Shown piece by piece: positions 36,290-48,820 of a stretch of DNA of 64,000 nucleotides. Made by a program: the position numbers and the translations under genes. This stretch comes from Balanoglossus misakiensis (lineage: Eukaryota; Hemichordata), in contig CM082578.2 of the NCBI GenBank assembly GCA_040954595.2, forward strand, positions 13,020,001-13,084,000. Reading direction: 5' to 3'. The notes beneath the pieces were generated by a model. That model was given only the letters and a program-made list of their open reading frames with translations, searched no databases and had not been told where the DNA came from. Position 1 is the first letter of the stretch. Every line of letters begins with the position of its first letter.

Positions 36290-38128
36290 ATGCTGGACAC
36301 TTTGGTGTTGATGATTTCGGTCTTCTTGCTCGTTGTGTGGTTCCGCAATCGACCCAAGAATCTGCCGCCGGGTCCGTGGGGTTGGCCGATAGTCGGCGTG
36401 CTGCCAAGAGTTGGGGCCAATCCGGGAAAGTGGTACATGGAGTTGACCAGGCAGTACGGTGACGTCATTAGTGTACGATTAGGGAGCGAACTTGCCGTCG
36501 TCATCCACGGTTACGACGCGGTGAGGGAGGCGTTCGTGGAGAAGGGGAGCATTTTCTCTGGCAGACCGGATAATTTGCATTCCAAGGTGCATAATGGGGA
36601 AGGTAAGCTTAAAAACAGTGTTCGTGATTGGACAACCGTGTAATGGTCCTCGCGTGTGCAGGTGGTGGATGTGGGAGGGGCACCTGGCTTTCGTACGTAC
36701 AGGTGTACCTGGACAGTTCAAGTTACAAAACACAATGTCTGTGATTTTTCTTAATTTGGTGGGACGTCAAAAGTCTGCATCTCTGGCCATTACCCATGTC
36801 AAAACTTTTCTCCCCCCAAAAAGTTGGTAAAATCGATGCACTGGTATCTATCTGCTACTATCATGGCTGTTTCTTTTTCAGTTTTAGTAGTTCGTCAGGC
36901 TGACTATGCTTGCAAAATGCGGAGGACATTGTTTAAATCGGGTCTCCGTCGGCTTGGATCGAGCAAGGACGATGGTTTCGTAGACGAGCAAATCCGCGAG
37001 GAGATTGGGCATCTGTGTGAAGCTCTGGAGAAAACCAGAGGACGAAAAATCGATAACTTCTTGGAGGACGTTATGAGCAAAGTCATGGCTAATATAAGCT
37101 CGGCCATCTTCTTGGGCGAGAGGCTGGACTACGACGATGCAAAACTCAAGCTCACACACGAGAATGGGGCGCGAATTCAAAGAACCTTTAAATCGGCTGG
37201 GTTGATAAACTGCTTCCCGTTTCTGTGGCGGTTTCCCCTTGCGATCAAAGGGGAGCTGCTGGCCGCAATGGACGTCTTTCACAGCAAGGTCCAAGAACAC
37301 GTCGACGCCCACAAACTTTCACTGGACACCTCCAATCCCCGAGACGTGCTCGACGTTTTCCTGACGAAGGTCGCACACCTCAAAGATAGCACGGACGCTA
37401 AGAAGTACATCGACGACGCTGACTTGCCGGGAGAATTCGGAGACGTCGTGCGCACGGGGGGCGAGACAACGAGCACAACGCTGACTTGGATATTGCTGTA
37501 CATGGCCAAATATCCGCGCATCCAGAGTCGAGTGCAGGAGGAACTGGACACCTTTCACCCAGGAACGACCTTCATCACCCATTCGGAACGACACAAACTC
37601 CCCTACACCCTTGCGTGCATGCACGAAGTCATGCGACACCAGACTGTGGCACCCCTCGGACTGCCGCACGCTACTACAGAGCACGTGCGCTTTCGAGGCT
37701 TTGACATCCCCGCCAAAACTACAGTGTTCGCGAACCTCTACTCCACGCACAATGATGAAAGATACTGGGCAAAACCAGGCGAGTTTAAACCCGAAAGATG
37801 GCTGAAGGAAGACGGCAGTTTTAGCATGGCAGATTTTCTCGCAACCTATTCATATGGTAAGTTTTTCTACTTGGATTAATTCTGTCGCCCACTCTTTAAA
37901 TTGACCTAATCTGTATTTTTATGAGGGATTGTTTTTGTTTCCTTCGCAGGTCCAAGAGTCTGCGTTGGAAAGGATCTTGCGCAAAAGGAAGTGTTTGTGG
38001 TTTTCGCGAATTTGATGAAACGCTTTCACTTTAAACCACCTGAGGGCAAGAACGACATTGATTTGAGGGAAAAGTGCGCCCTCATTGCTGTGCCTGCCAA
38101 CTGCAGTCTTCGTGCAGAACCACGATAA
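36290..38128 (+). CDS. Cytochrome P450, CYP2-clan monooxygenase
   Basis: Three exons (36290-36602, 36882-37856, 37950-38128) join with phase 1 introns of 279 and 93 bases. They give 488 residues and a TAA stop, the usual microsomal length. Residues 1-18 are a hydrophobic signal anchor (LVLMISVFLLVVWF), followed by the proline hinge PPGPWGWPIVG. The I-helix oxygen motif is TGGETT (296-301), the ExxR salt bridge is E353-R356 (EVMR), and PERW is at 408-411. The heme loop is YSYGPRVCVG (427-436), with Cys434 as thiolate ligand. Wording such as PHATTEH and the ER anchor fit the CYP2 clan (CYP1/2/17/18-like): NADPH-dependent oxidation of lipophilic substrates in the ER. Two odd residues: Tyr replaces the Phe that opens the heme motif, and Cys115 stands where the C-helix Trp (WxxxR) normally is. 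The substrate cannot be told. Confidence 0.95.
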
Positions 38129-38376
38129 ATCGCAGACCACGTCTATGTATAGTAATCACTGATATTAGATTGGTTGTGTGTTGCATTTTAAGCATCCAGG
38201 TGTCTGTATTCCGCCGACAATCATGGCTGGCGTGCTTCGGCTTGAAGTGTTTTTCGTAGTTGTCTGATTGATCTATGGACTTGTTTGAAGTATAGGTACG
38301 GTTAGTAGGGCAGGGTGAACTCTGGGCGGAGTTACCGATAAGAAATATCAAATAATATATAGACATGTCGACCTGC

Positions 38377-38382
38377 AATAAA
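38377..38382 (+). terminator. Candidate polyadenylation signal for the P450 gene
   Basis: AATAAA, 249 bases after the P450 stop codon, the first strict match there. Confidence 0.55.
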
Positions 38383-39853
38383 TCCATCTTATCAATTAAC
38401 TCATCCATCCACCCAACCAACCATTTTACAAATTTAACTTGAAAAGATAAGAGTAAAAGAATGATCGTTACGTGAGGGCGCATATTCTGAAAAAAAGTGT
38501 ATCCGATAGATATTGTATTCACGCGCAATCGCAGTTCACCCGGCATCTTGGAAACACCCAAGCTTAAAATTGACGTCACCGTGTCCTAAATATAACTTAT
38601 TTGTTCACGATTTTCAAATCCCCGGGAAATGCAGTTATAGTCCGCATGTTAAATTGTATCGGCAGCGCCTTTTGATTTGTAATATGGCTTCGAGGATAGT
38701 CAAAATCTGGATTTCTATTACCTTTATGACAAATCTGGATATCAGATCGAAACGAGATTGGGAGGCATGGCCTGGTATTAATGAAATGAATGTAACAATT
38801 CTCTAAGGCCTGGCACAATCTGGACGGTTGTCGGCAGATATTAGCAAAATTAACTCCAAAGACACTTAAACAGCCACCGGTACCGGTTCGCACAACGGTT
38901 ATTTTGCCTTGCAGGGTTTTCAGCAGAAACATCACAACGTTTTATTTTTTTCCAACCAGATTTAGATAGGATATACATGTATCAACGAGTCCCCAGTGCT
39001 CCCTCACTGGCCAAGTTTGAGCAGGACGCCATTCCCGTTTCTCATAAAACAGCACAGTCTATCTTCGTGTACGTCACGGTTTACCTGTAGGCACTCACTT
39101 CATACTATTATCCGCTTATATCTGGCTAGTGGAAATCCATTATTTCCAAACATATTACCGCTTGTGTAATTTCCTACCTGAATCAACGGTGACCAAAAGC
39201 AACCATTATGCATTATTAATTTTAATCGACGATGAAACCTTTTCACACGTCAAATGTGGTGGCGATCAATTTATTTTGATATCATCCACAAGGTCTCTCA
39301 TGTAAATTAAGACTTTGGTTCAAAGATCTAGTAATCTATTATTTAAAATGTGAACAAAAAAGCAATATTCGGAAGGGAGCAGAAACGCATATGCCCGTCC
39401 TTTACACAAAAGGTTCTCTATGCCGAGATCATTGAAAATGTCGAAAGAAATGAATCACGTCGAAGTTGCCCCGAAGTTGGCGGAATCAAATCGCGGATGT
39501 TCGGAGACAAAGGCTTTGGAGGACAACAAGAAAAGGCTCCTGTTCCCTCAAACCACTAGAGATCCATCCATATCATGACTAGGGCAGATTTATAGGAACT
39601 TTTCTTTATCTGTGCTATGTCCTGATGAGTCCTTACTACCTTGAAATAACGCCAAAGTTTTATACCCGGAATCAGTGCAGCACGTACAATGCGTCTCACG
39701 CGCAAGTTGCATTTACGTGTAGTCTGCGCTACAGCTAAAATTATAACACACCATGCAGCGAACCCTCGATCGTGATTCGTCAATACGACGTCACGTGACC
39801 TTAGTCATTTCGAACTGTTGCCTTTGGCATCAGTTCGATTGGTTTGGTGTGTT

Positions 39854-40049
39854 ATAATACACATGATGGCTGACATATTCGGGCAACAGTGTATTTTTAA
39901 TGACCTCGGGACTGCCAGTCACACCAAAACAGTCTGTTTTCCCTCGGGCTATGCCCTCGGGAAAACAAGACTGTTTTAGTTGTGACTAGCAGCACCCTCG
40001 GTCATCAAAATACACTGTTGCCCTCATTGTCAGTCATCATGTGTATAAT
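39854..40049. mobile_element. Fold-back (inverted-repeat) element with ~95-base arms
   Basis: The left arm runs from about 39854 to 39948 and the right arm from 39953 to 40049, around a loop of about 4 bases. Matching blocks include ACACATGATG/CATCATGTGT, GGGCAACAGTGTATTTT with its complement AAAATACACTGTTGCCC, TGACCTCGG/CCTCGGTCA, and CCCTCGGG/CCCTCGGG across the loop. The arms differ at scattered positions and small indels, so this is an aged insertion. No transposase is present, so it is either a non-autonomous fold-back/MITE or a hairpin RNA source. Confidence 0.75.
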
Positions 40050-40493
40050 GTACAAGAGCCCGGAAACTCTTGATGAGATTATAACCAAGGAAAATCCCTT
40101 TAAAGGAAATTCTTACTCTCTGCCACAATCTAATTTAGTCGAGGACCGTCGAATGGCTACTGATCTAGAGTGATGCCCTTGATGACCCTACGATTTTTTT
40201 GGAAATTCTGAGTATTGGACATCCATGCACCAACAGCGTTTCAACGAACCTGAGAACAGTTAATGGCCTCACATTCGTTCAATAAGCACGTCTTTGGACA
40301 GAAATGGATATGTGTAGATTTTGTCAAGAAAACCCCCCACAAACGTTTGATTGTGTTAATGATCTAGATTGTTTGTGGACATCAATAAATAATATTTCGC
40401 CATCAGTTAAAAACGGAAGGGTTTAAAGTGAAAATGGCGGACTCGGCTTCGAAGGGACATACAATAGACACGTATAGTCTTCTTATTCAACCA

Positions 40494-40530
40494 GAGTCAG
40501 TCAGTCAGTCAGTCAGTCAGGCAGTCAGTC
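40494..40530. repeat. (AGTC)n microsatellite
   Basis: AGTCAG repeats, about nine tetramers with one variant (GGCAGTC). Confidence 0.95.
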
Positions 40531-42389
40531 GGAGACAGTAATGGTCAGCCATGGGTAGTCAAGGATTTTAAACTGTAAACGCCGTGGGTTTATTTGCAGA
40601 GTATCTAACAACATCACGAACAAATCGTGACGCATTCTAAACATCTCTGTCGAGGCGCTATGTATTTTTCTCTCTTTCCTTCCGCAAACAACGACCGTGC
40701 AATGACGGAAAGGGAAAGGGGTTTCCTAGAAATGCAACGATGACGCGTGATGTCTGTTATGTGTTTTCTTCTATCATCGATGCCGACGCTTCGGGACACA
40801 TCACTATGAATCAGTTACCAACTACATGCGAAGTGGGTTATTTTTGCATTTCTGTATAAGATGAAGAATATCGTTTTAATACTGAATGCAGTCGTGTTTC
40901 TTCCATGGACGTTAATGACATGCACACAATACGATAATTGATAGCATCGTTCGAAAACTCGGCGGCCGTCGGGCTGAAAGACCACAAATGATTTGGAGAT
41001 CACCGTATATGCCGCCAAAGACCGCATGCCTTTTAATGATTAAACACATCGTACATCCACCGAGCTTACTGAAGTTGAAATGACGCCCTCAGGGTTGGTT
41101 ACGCTTATTATCGAAATAGCATAACGAGTGAGTATTGTTTAGCGGGGAACTTCATCATTAATGGATGAAACCAGATTTGGGGATTTGCCGTGTAACTAAT
41201 TTTTCTTGTCATATGACGGTTCTGTCTCATGAGATAATACAGTATACCTCTAAATGTGACAGCCAGAGTTGTCGATCGACTATCAAGATGCCGGCGAACG
41301 GGACTATAATATTCCATAGTCTGTTTCAGGTGTGAACCATGCTATCAAAGCCGACTTGAATAGTGCAGATTAGGAGGTGGGATGGGAATTATATTTATGG
41401 GGAAGCATGTACATGTAATATCTATATGTGAATCTCCATCTTCCCATTTCGTTCAACTTGGACGACGATTGTTCCACACGAAAAGGACCTGTACTCTTGC
41501 TATTCGGTTCACCTGTTTCAACATCTCGCCACTGGAAAGGAAACAAAACGCGACCTAACTGAACTAAAACTGTTGCTCAGTGGCCATCTGATACACTTCG
41601 TGCTGTTAACGCGACTCGCGATCGATCATGTGTCACCGATTCTTCATTGCATGCTCCACAGCCGGCATGTTGTCGCACACTTCGGTTCTTTAGTCTTTAT
41701 TCATACATGCCACAGTTTTTCGATGGTGCAAAATCAACAAGTCAAAAACAGTTTCACTGGACACGATCAAAATATGCAGACATTCTACCATCGGGGAGTA
41801 AATTTCATTCTTAGTAGATGATGACAATAGTGAACAGTAATTGCTTGGACATTTTGGGTACGTTACTTTTTTTCTTCGTGGGCAGAACATCGCACCACAC
41901 CCACACCACGTCACACCACGTGTACACCGCAGTTGCAAGGGCGCCCTCGAATATTGTTCCTCGCGTCATAGCTATAGGCGGTCGTTCAAACCTTAGAGCA
42001 GGGTTTCATTACATATTGAAAGTTTGAAACAGGGCCAAAGTGAAAATACAGGGGCCAACAACCAGATGGGTGAAAAGCGGGGCGAGCAGAATAGATGTAA
42101 GTGATGACACAACTTTTTTAATGGTTACACATTATTTATTCGAACATCGTCTTCTTGTATATCAGCCGAACGCGATAATAACACCCTGTTTTTTTGCACA
42201 AAGTCGTAGTAAAAGAACAGTAAATGCACCTAGCTGTTTTCAGCGTTTGTGTCTGTATCAAATGCAGTTTTTTCTACCGTCTTCAGCATGATAGACTAAC
42301 CCGGTATTCTGCTTATCAACAAATCCTGTATACGTGTTACAATATAAAGGACCATACCGTTCCGTTGACACATACTGACGCTGGTAGCC

Positions 42390-42439
42390 GGGGGGGGGGG
42401 GGTCATTTGAATTTATGACGCTGCAAAGGGGGGGGGGGG
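42390..42439. repeat. Duplicated poly(G)-TCAT block
   Basis: G13 at 42390-42402 and G12 at 42428-42439, each followed by TCAT and a T-rich stretch, so this is a local duplication and not just two random G runs. Confidence 0.8.
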
Positions 42440-42899
42440 TCATGTTTTTCCCGTCACTGCTGCCAAGTGAATTTCAGAGCAGACTCCAATTTTTAACAGT
42501 AACAGATGAGGACGGAAACCCCGTGGACTGTGCCGATAAATACGCCTCAGGGATTTCAACAATTAACTGCAGTGTGAACACAAAACAAAAGTACCGAAGA
42601 AATGGCCGAAGGTTACAGCTGATGGACTTTAATCAAATTCAAAGTCACTGATGTCTTGATCTGACACTGCTTGAGGTCCCAGAATATTTATTACTCCATA
42701 TATCTCGCTGACAAATCTGTTCTCACTCTGTGATCGATAAACAGACACTGTTATCTGTCTACCCCGGCTCCCACGTGTTTGAGCAAGAGCCTGTGCAGTG
42801 GTTCAACACAATTGATAAGGTTTGTGTGGACTGATAAAACCGCGACACCGTGAATTTTGCCCTGCTCTCGGAAACCCGGATCGCTCGTATACCTCCACG

Positions 42900-42911
42900 C
42901 CCCCCCCCCCC
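42900..42911. repeat. Poly(C) tract
   Basis: Twelve C followed by TCACCCCCG; on the minus strand this is a G-rich run like others in the region. Confidence 0.9.
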
Positions 42912-43567
42912 TCACCCCCGACAAAGTCAACACAAGGCTGGTTGATTCTGTTCGCTAGTGACGTCATAATTGCCCACGTGCACACATCTGTTGAGCAACA
43001 TGGCATCAAGTCATACGTGTAATGACTCTCAAGTGGTGAACAGGCGGGAACCGCAAGCAGAGCAAAAACTGAAACTGTTATTTTTTTCAACGAACCATCT
43101 ACAGTCAAGAAAATATGTTCGATAACAAGCTACCATCAGCATGATCCCCATGATGTTAGGACCTTTACTTCAACGTTTATACGATGCGAAATGATCCGAA
43201 AAATAAGTAAAATACCAAAATGCCAGGGGAAATCGCATTACGTGCTCGGCAAGCTTCTCTTAGCTGACAAGAGATATAAAGCCTATAGACATGTAGGCGT
43301 TTAATTTGTGTAATTTTGCATTACTGTAGTGACAAGTGCGATGTAATTCATTTTTCATTTTCTTGTGCTAGTTGTCAAATCTACGTCAGATTTTAATAGC
43401 GGGTGATTGTGCAGGGGCATGTGTTTTTAACCAAGTCGATCATTATGTTTCAGTTCTGTAGGCAATGAATTAACAAACTATGCATGGAGATTATCGTATA
43501 CAATATGTGATACATTTATTCCAGTCACATGGCTGCTATGCCTGAACGGTACTACGAGTCACCGGAC

Positions 43568-43630
43568 TGCACTGTCCTGTCCCGCACTGTCCTGTCCCGC
43601 ACTGTCCTGTCCTGCCCTGCACTGTACTGT
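43568..43630. repeat. Minisatellite with a 15-base unit
   Basis: CACTGTCCTGTCCCG is repeated about three times, then decays into CTGTCCTGCCCTGCACTGTACTGTA. The reading frame across it gives VLSRTVLSRTVLS, a repeat artefact. Confidence 0.9.
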
Positions 43631-46600
43631 ACGGCCACACCGCATCGCACACTACCTACTTGTTTAACCGAGTCGCCAGATGAAACCACACCACCTGTTC
43701 TTTTGATCGATGCTGGTAACCGAAATATAAGTTGAAAGAAAAACAAGTGTGATAAAATCTAGATGAACATAGCGCGAACGGTGACGACCTTTGACAATTC
43801 ACAACAGCCATGTCGACTATACTAATACATAGCCCACACCCGTTCTTCGGATATATGTTTTGGATTAATTAAAAACATACTGCCTTTGAAACTTCGCTAT
43901 TTTAATCCAAGGTGACTTTGACTTCAGGGTCGATGAAATTCAGTAAAATACAAACAGGCGCATCTGTTGACCATGTCAGTGGACATCGACCGTGCTGAAG
44001 TGACACGCGCAAACTTGAGATGAACGCTGACCTAAATCCAAAGAATTCGACGGAATCTGCGATATGGGCGAATACCCAACATATTCCAACGGCATTCGTG
44101 ACGGATTTCAACAGCATCCGGCGAAAAATCCAGTGATGAATTGCACTACATGTAGAACCCTTTGGGAACACATCAGGGATTCATTTGTCATTTGTATGCC
44201 TCCCGTTGACACCGCACTTGTCTTATCTTTGGATATGAAAATGAAAGCTCATACATAGTACAAGAACCGCCAGTTACACACTCAATGTATACTCTCACAC
44301 AAAAAACTTACAGTGTGCAGGAGTCCCCTAAAATCTGGACAACCCCTGATTATACCCACTTCAGCTGACAATTATATTTGAGTACATTCTATTCTATTTT
44401 ATAGAAGAAAAAAAACGACGCATTAGTAAACATTTGCCACATTGTTGAATACGTGGTAATTGTCTTTAACTGTATGTATATACCTTATTTAAGGCCACTC
44501 ACACTATCATATATGCACCTCCATTGTCTGTAGACAAGGACTGTTTTGCACGTAGCAAATGATTTTATCATTAGCACAGTATCAAACCACGACCGCCCAT
44601 ACCCTTGGAAGCAACATTTAAACACACCCTGAAACCTCAATACAAATTATGAACATTTTGTATTCCGATTGGTCCATCTTTGCGACTGCAAGTTTTGATA
44701 TATTATATGAATCGACAGCACAAAACAGACGGCAATATTCACGAGCCTTATCTTTATTACACGGTAGATAGTTAGCTAGATAGCCCGCGTTTTTTTTTAT
44801 CTCCGCGACCGAATTAGTTCCTGGCTTAAGGGCTGTTCCGTGAGTTCCGTGTAACGAACGACACGTCTGTTTATCGAATCTATTCTGTAAAGTTTGCGCT
44901 CCTTTCATCCTCAATATTCCGATATGTAAACTAAAACCGAAGACATTGACGTCATGTTTATCAGTTGGCAGAGCTGACCTTCATCTTTTGTGACAACGCT
45001 GAAGAAAACGACGCAGTAGATTCTTTAAAAAGCGGAACTTCTTGGAATCGTTTAAAGTGAGTTCACATGAACCGCACTTTACATTATATTTGTGGAGCCA
45101 CTCAGGAACGCCTGTATATGCTCGCGCAGTTAAATATATGATTTTTCAAGATCACGTTTCTAATTGTGCGTAATGCCACATTTACGTGGATTCTTATGTG
45201 CGTCGATTGGAAGGCAGTGAGTTGCTTTATACACAGCTTCAGGGTTTATTCTTTCCAGAAGGTTGGCCCAACATCGCCGACAAATGGTAATTTACCCAAC
45301 ACACGGCGGTACCATTAAAAGTACTATATAGTAGCTTTCAATGAAAGGTCACAACGTACGATGTTTTTCTTCGTTAATCTCGGCCAAACATCGACCGGTT
45401 TGGATTTAAATTCGACGTTCATTTATTAATAGCTGACGAATAATTTCGCGGGGAACTATCTCAATGCTTACATTTGCATGCATGTGACGGCTTGACTAAG
45501 ATGTCGCTGTGGTTTATTTACGCACGATAACCCGAACCTATATGGTTATAGCGCTGAAAGCCAAATGAGGTCATATTAGATCACTATTTTGTAACACGGC
45601 CACCTATGCAAATTTAGCTATAGTTACCATGGTAAATTGAGATCTAGCCAATCACAGATTTTCAGTTGGTGGTGCACGCGAAAAAAGAGCGCCACCATAT
45701 GTTCTTTAGAACGTTCAAATACTCCATTTCACCCATATATGGGCGTATGTAAATTGGAGGTGACTGTATACCTTTAATATAGGCCTTGTCTGTGATCGCG
45801 GTTGAAACGATCTCTGTTAGAGAACACGGTTAATGGATCCACTTGTTTCCGAGGGTTGCGCATTGTAACCTTTTTGCAAGATACTTTAGGTCAATATTAA
45901 GTACCTGGCCAATAAAAATGCCGGCGGGTATGACTAATGTATAACTTATCACTAGAGTATTGAACATAAAGTGTTCAGCCTTCAGGAGAAGTCCACCTAT
46001 CCGCGCGTATAATGTAATTCTCATGAAATTACTTTATTTATTTTTCAAAACTCAAAAGTTTGGAGCTTCACAGCCAGAATAAATGCGGTGTGTGTTAGAA
46101 AGAACATCGTGCCTATTCTATATCATGTAAGCTTGGATTGATGACATTGTGTATTAAACAAAAAGAATCAGATTATCTGGTTAATACGACCATCAGTTGT
46201 GCCGGATGAGAGTTACACTTCTGCACATAACTTTGCCTAAATCCGTCCTTCTAAGATGTTAACGAAATGACACTTACTACACATATTGATGATACAGACA
46301 TTTTGCAGTCACAATCATTTATAACTTGAGGCTGAACTGGGCAAAATCGAAGAGTACAAATATGGTATAGACACAATTAGAACTGTTTTCAAAGGTCAGC
46401 TTGCTGTTTAAGGCATTTCCAAGAAGAGAGATACACGATTTATTTCAATGATTGGTAGCGGGCTTTTGCGAAGTGATGTTTACCGCGAGTGTTGTAGTAC
46501 AATGAGTAGAGAGGGGAAAGCACTTCTGATGAGAGTTAGCAGATGTTTGTCGTGACTTCCTTGAATGGATAGACAATCGTGACAAGTGAAGGCCTGGTCC

Positions 46601-47438
46601 CATTGAATGCCGCGTTACTTTAGATGAGTTAAAATCCTTTCTTCTTTGATGATCAATGCAAGGAAATGAAAAGGCCGGCACTGTGGCACGCAACAAGAAT
46701 ACAAATTAAAGAAGATATTTTTGTTACCATTTCTTGATAAGCAATAAGACATGTACTTCACGACCGCGGAAAACACATTGCATGTCCCAAAGAATCCGAG
46801 AGCTACCTTAAAAGCCTTTCCGCGAGTCCAAAGGCTATTTAGAGATGACGCACAATTCTTGGAAAGAGACATTAACTGTTGCCCGCATATGGGCATAAGA
46901 GAAGGTAACTGGTCCATAGTTGTTTGAGATTGCGATCCCCAAAGCAACATGGGATTTTTTTTTATAAAAACGCGTATTCAACTCGCTCGTGTTCTAATAA
47001 GCGTGTATAAAATGATTGAGATTGGCTTCAGGGGAGAATAGGAAACTTTTCACTCTCATCGCATGCATTTGATGATAGTAATTTTGTTTTCCATTGTGCG
47101 TGTAAGCTGATGGATTGGCCCTGATGCGGTTCTACTTGCTGGAGTGCAGTAGCCTTATGCGCGCACCCTGCCACGTGCCAAACACCACATACCTGGTATA
47201 CTAGTCTAATGGACAGGATTGCTAGTGATGTTCTATATTCATGAGATATGAGGACAGGGAAAGCAGGTATCTATTGATAATCTCCCGTTGTAATCAGTCG
47301 GTCGTCATTTCAGATCAAACAATCTTTTTATTGTTATCAAAAAGTTGATAAAATATGACTGTTGTTGGTAATTATAAGGATTCTACTTTACAAAAATAAC
47401 CAATTGCTCTTCAGACTGGCATACGATGGCACCTGCGT

Positions 47439-47517
47439 TGTGGGATAGAACTGGAGGGGCTTTTGGAGGGGTACTTGCGGAAGTACCCCTCCAAAACCCC
47501 TCCAATTCTATCCCACA
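47439..47517. repeat. Near-perfect hairpin (38-base arms, 4-base loop)
   Basis: The left arm 47439-47476 ends in GGAGGGGTACTT. The loop is GCGG, and the right arm 47481-47517 begins AAGTACCCCTCC. The arms differ by one base change (CTGG against CCAATT) and one single-base bulge. No similar sequence was noticed elsewhere in the window. It may be a recent fold-back insertion or a hairpin RNA precursor. Confidence 0.85.
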
Positions 47518-48298
47518 CAGCACCTTGTTTCCAAGATGGCGGTTAAGACAAACCTCCCCTATACGTTCGTACGCATTAAACCAATTTGGGGCCGTAGATA
47601 AACAAACAACGCTTATGTTATCATGATAATTTGTATTGACCCCAACCCCTTTGGGAGTGCGAACACAATACGAAAAGCTTGTTGCTTTTTCCCCTTTCCA
47701 ATACCAGCAACACCTCCAGAGAGATATATTCGATCATCCCACTACTACTAAAATAGTACAAAGCAAATTGAAACCGCGTCTTCATTTTAAGTTGCCATAT
47801 ATAGTGACTCGAAATTATGAAAAAATTATTTCACGGGTAGTCACGTGGTAGCAATATCAGCCCAATGCATATGTGTACAACTCGGGGCACATACCGGTTA
47901 ATCAATAAACCAACTCCACTTTAATTTAAAAAACACGAAAATAGGCCAATTCGCATCTCTCAAATGACAATATTTAAAATTTTTAATAGACCAATATCTT
48001 AACCGCGCAATTTAACGAAGAGTCCATAATGTAAGAATATAACTGCTGCAGTCGGGATGTTTGACTTTTCAACTGAGGAGATCAACGTGCAAAACTCAAA
48101 ACACCGTGAAACCAAACAGTCATCTACAAAACGTGTGTGTGTTGTACAAACAAGCAAACGCAACATATAAGCTGTTGTCCAGGTTGCATGATTGCGTGGT
48201 GCAGTATGCAACTTAGCAGGTGCATGTACGCCTAATGGCCGGTCAAAACCAATGTGCCTGAAACGTTTCATGGCGCCAGTGTTTGTCTTCTTTAACAG

Positions 48299-48345
48299 GT
48301 CAGAGGCCGACGACGACGACGATGTCAGAACGCGAAAAGTTAAGA
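48299..48345 (+). other. Isolated exon-like segment, unidentified
   Basis: A good acceptor (GTCTTCTTTAACAG) ends at 48298 and a GTAAGC donor starts at 48346. The 47 bases between can encode SEADDDDDVRTRKVK. No neighbouring exon was found, so it may be chance. Confidence 0.12.
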
Positions 48346-48809
48346 GTAAGCCTTCTGGGCGCTCTTTATTTGTCGACGGCAGTCTGTTGGAGATCTCATA
48401 TCTCAGCAACTTTACGAGAACCTACATGTACACCGCCATAACCGGCTATTCATTTCATTCGCAGTGCCGGCTTTTTGTTTCACTTCACCTACTGTGCTCG
48501 CCGGCAGCATTCGCATTAAGGATTTTGCAGCTCGTTGTAAAAGTTTCAGTTTATCTAAAATCACTGCGTCACGTTTCCTTAGCACTTCCTTTAAAATATC
48601 GACTTTGACCTTATACAATCTTGATTCAGACAAACGTTGAAGGAGAGATGATTAAAGGCGTTCACATGTAGATGCACTCATCCAAGTTTTCAATTTGCCT
48701 TGATTGAGTGATTTCAACGCTGCAGGTAGCGACCATTTCCCGGGAAAGTTTCGAAATATCAGAGTGCCTCTTTCGTGTCATTACGGTCACGTGTCCGCTG
48801 CTCACCAAA

Positions 48810-48820
48810 GGGGGGGGGGG
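48810..48820. repeat. Poly(G) tract
   Basis: Eleven consecutive G. Confidence 0.9.

Noticed and set aside
37319-37750. Minus-strand open frames over the P450 central exon
   Set aside because: Shadow frames of the well-supported P450 coding exon.
38082-38579. 165-codon open frame on the minus strand overlapping the P450 3' end
   Set aside because: Antisense to the last P450 exon and its 3' UTR, without recognisable domain.
40494-40530. AGTC tandem repeats and similar microsatellites considered as CRISPR-like arrays
   Set aside because: The units are 4 bases without spacers, and the window is eukaryotic.
48192-48608. 138-codon open frame in the gene-poor region
   Set aside because: No domain, no conserved motif; only the short acidic piece between splice-like sites was noted separately.
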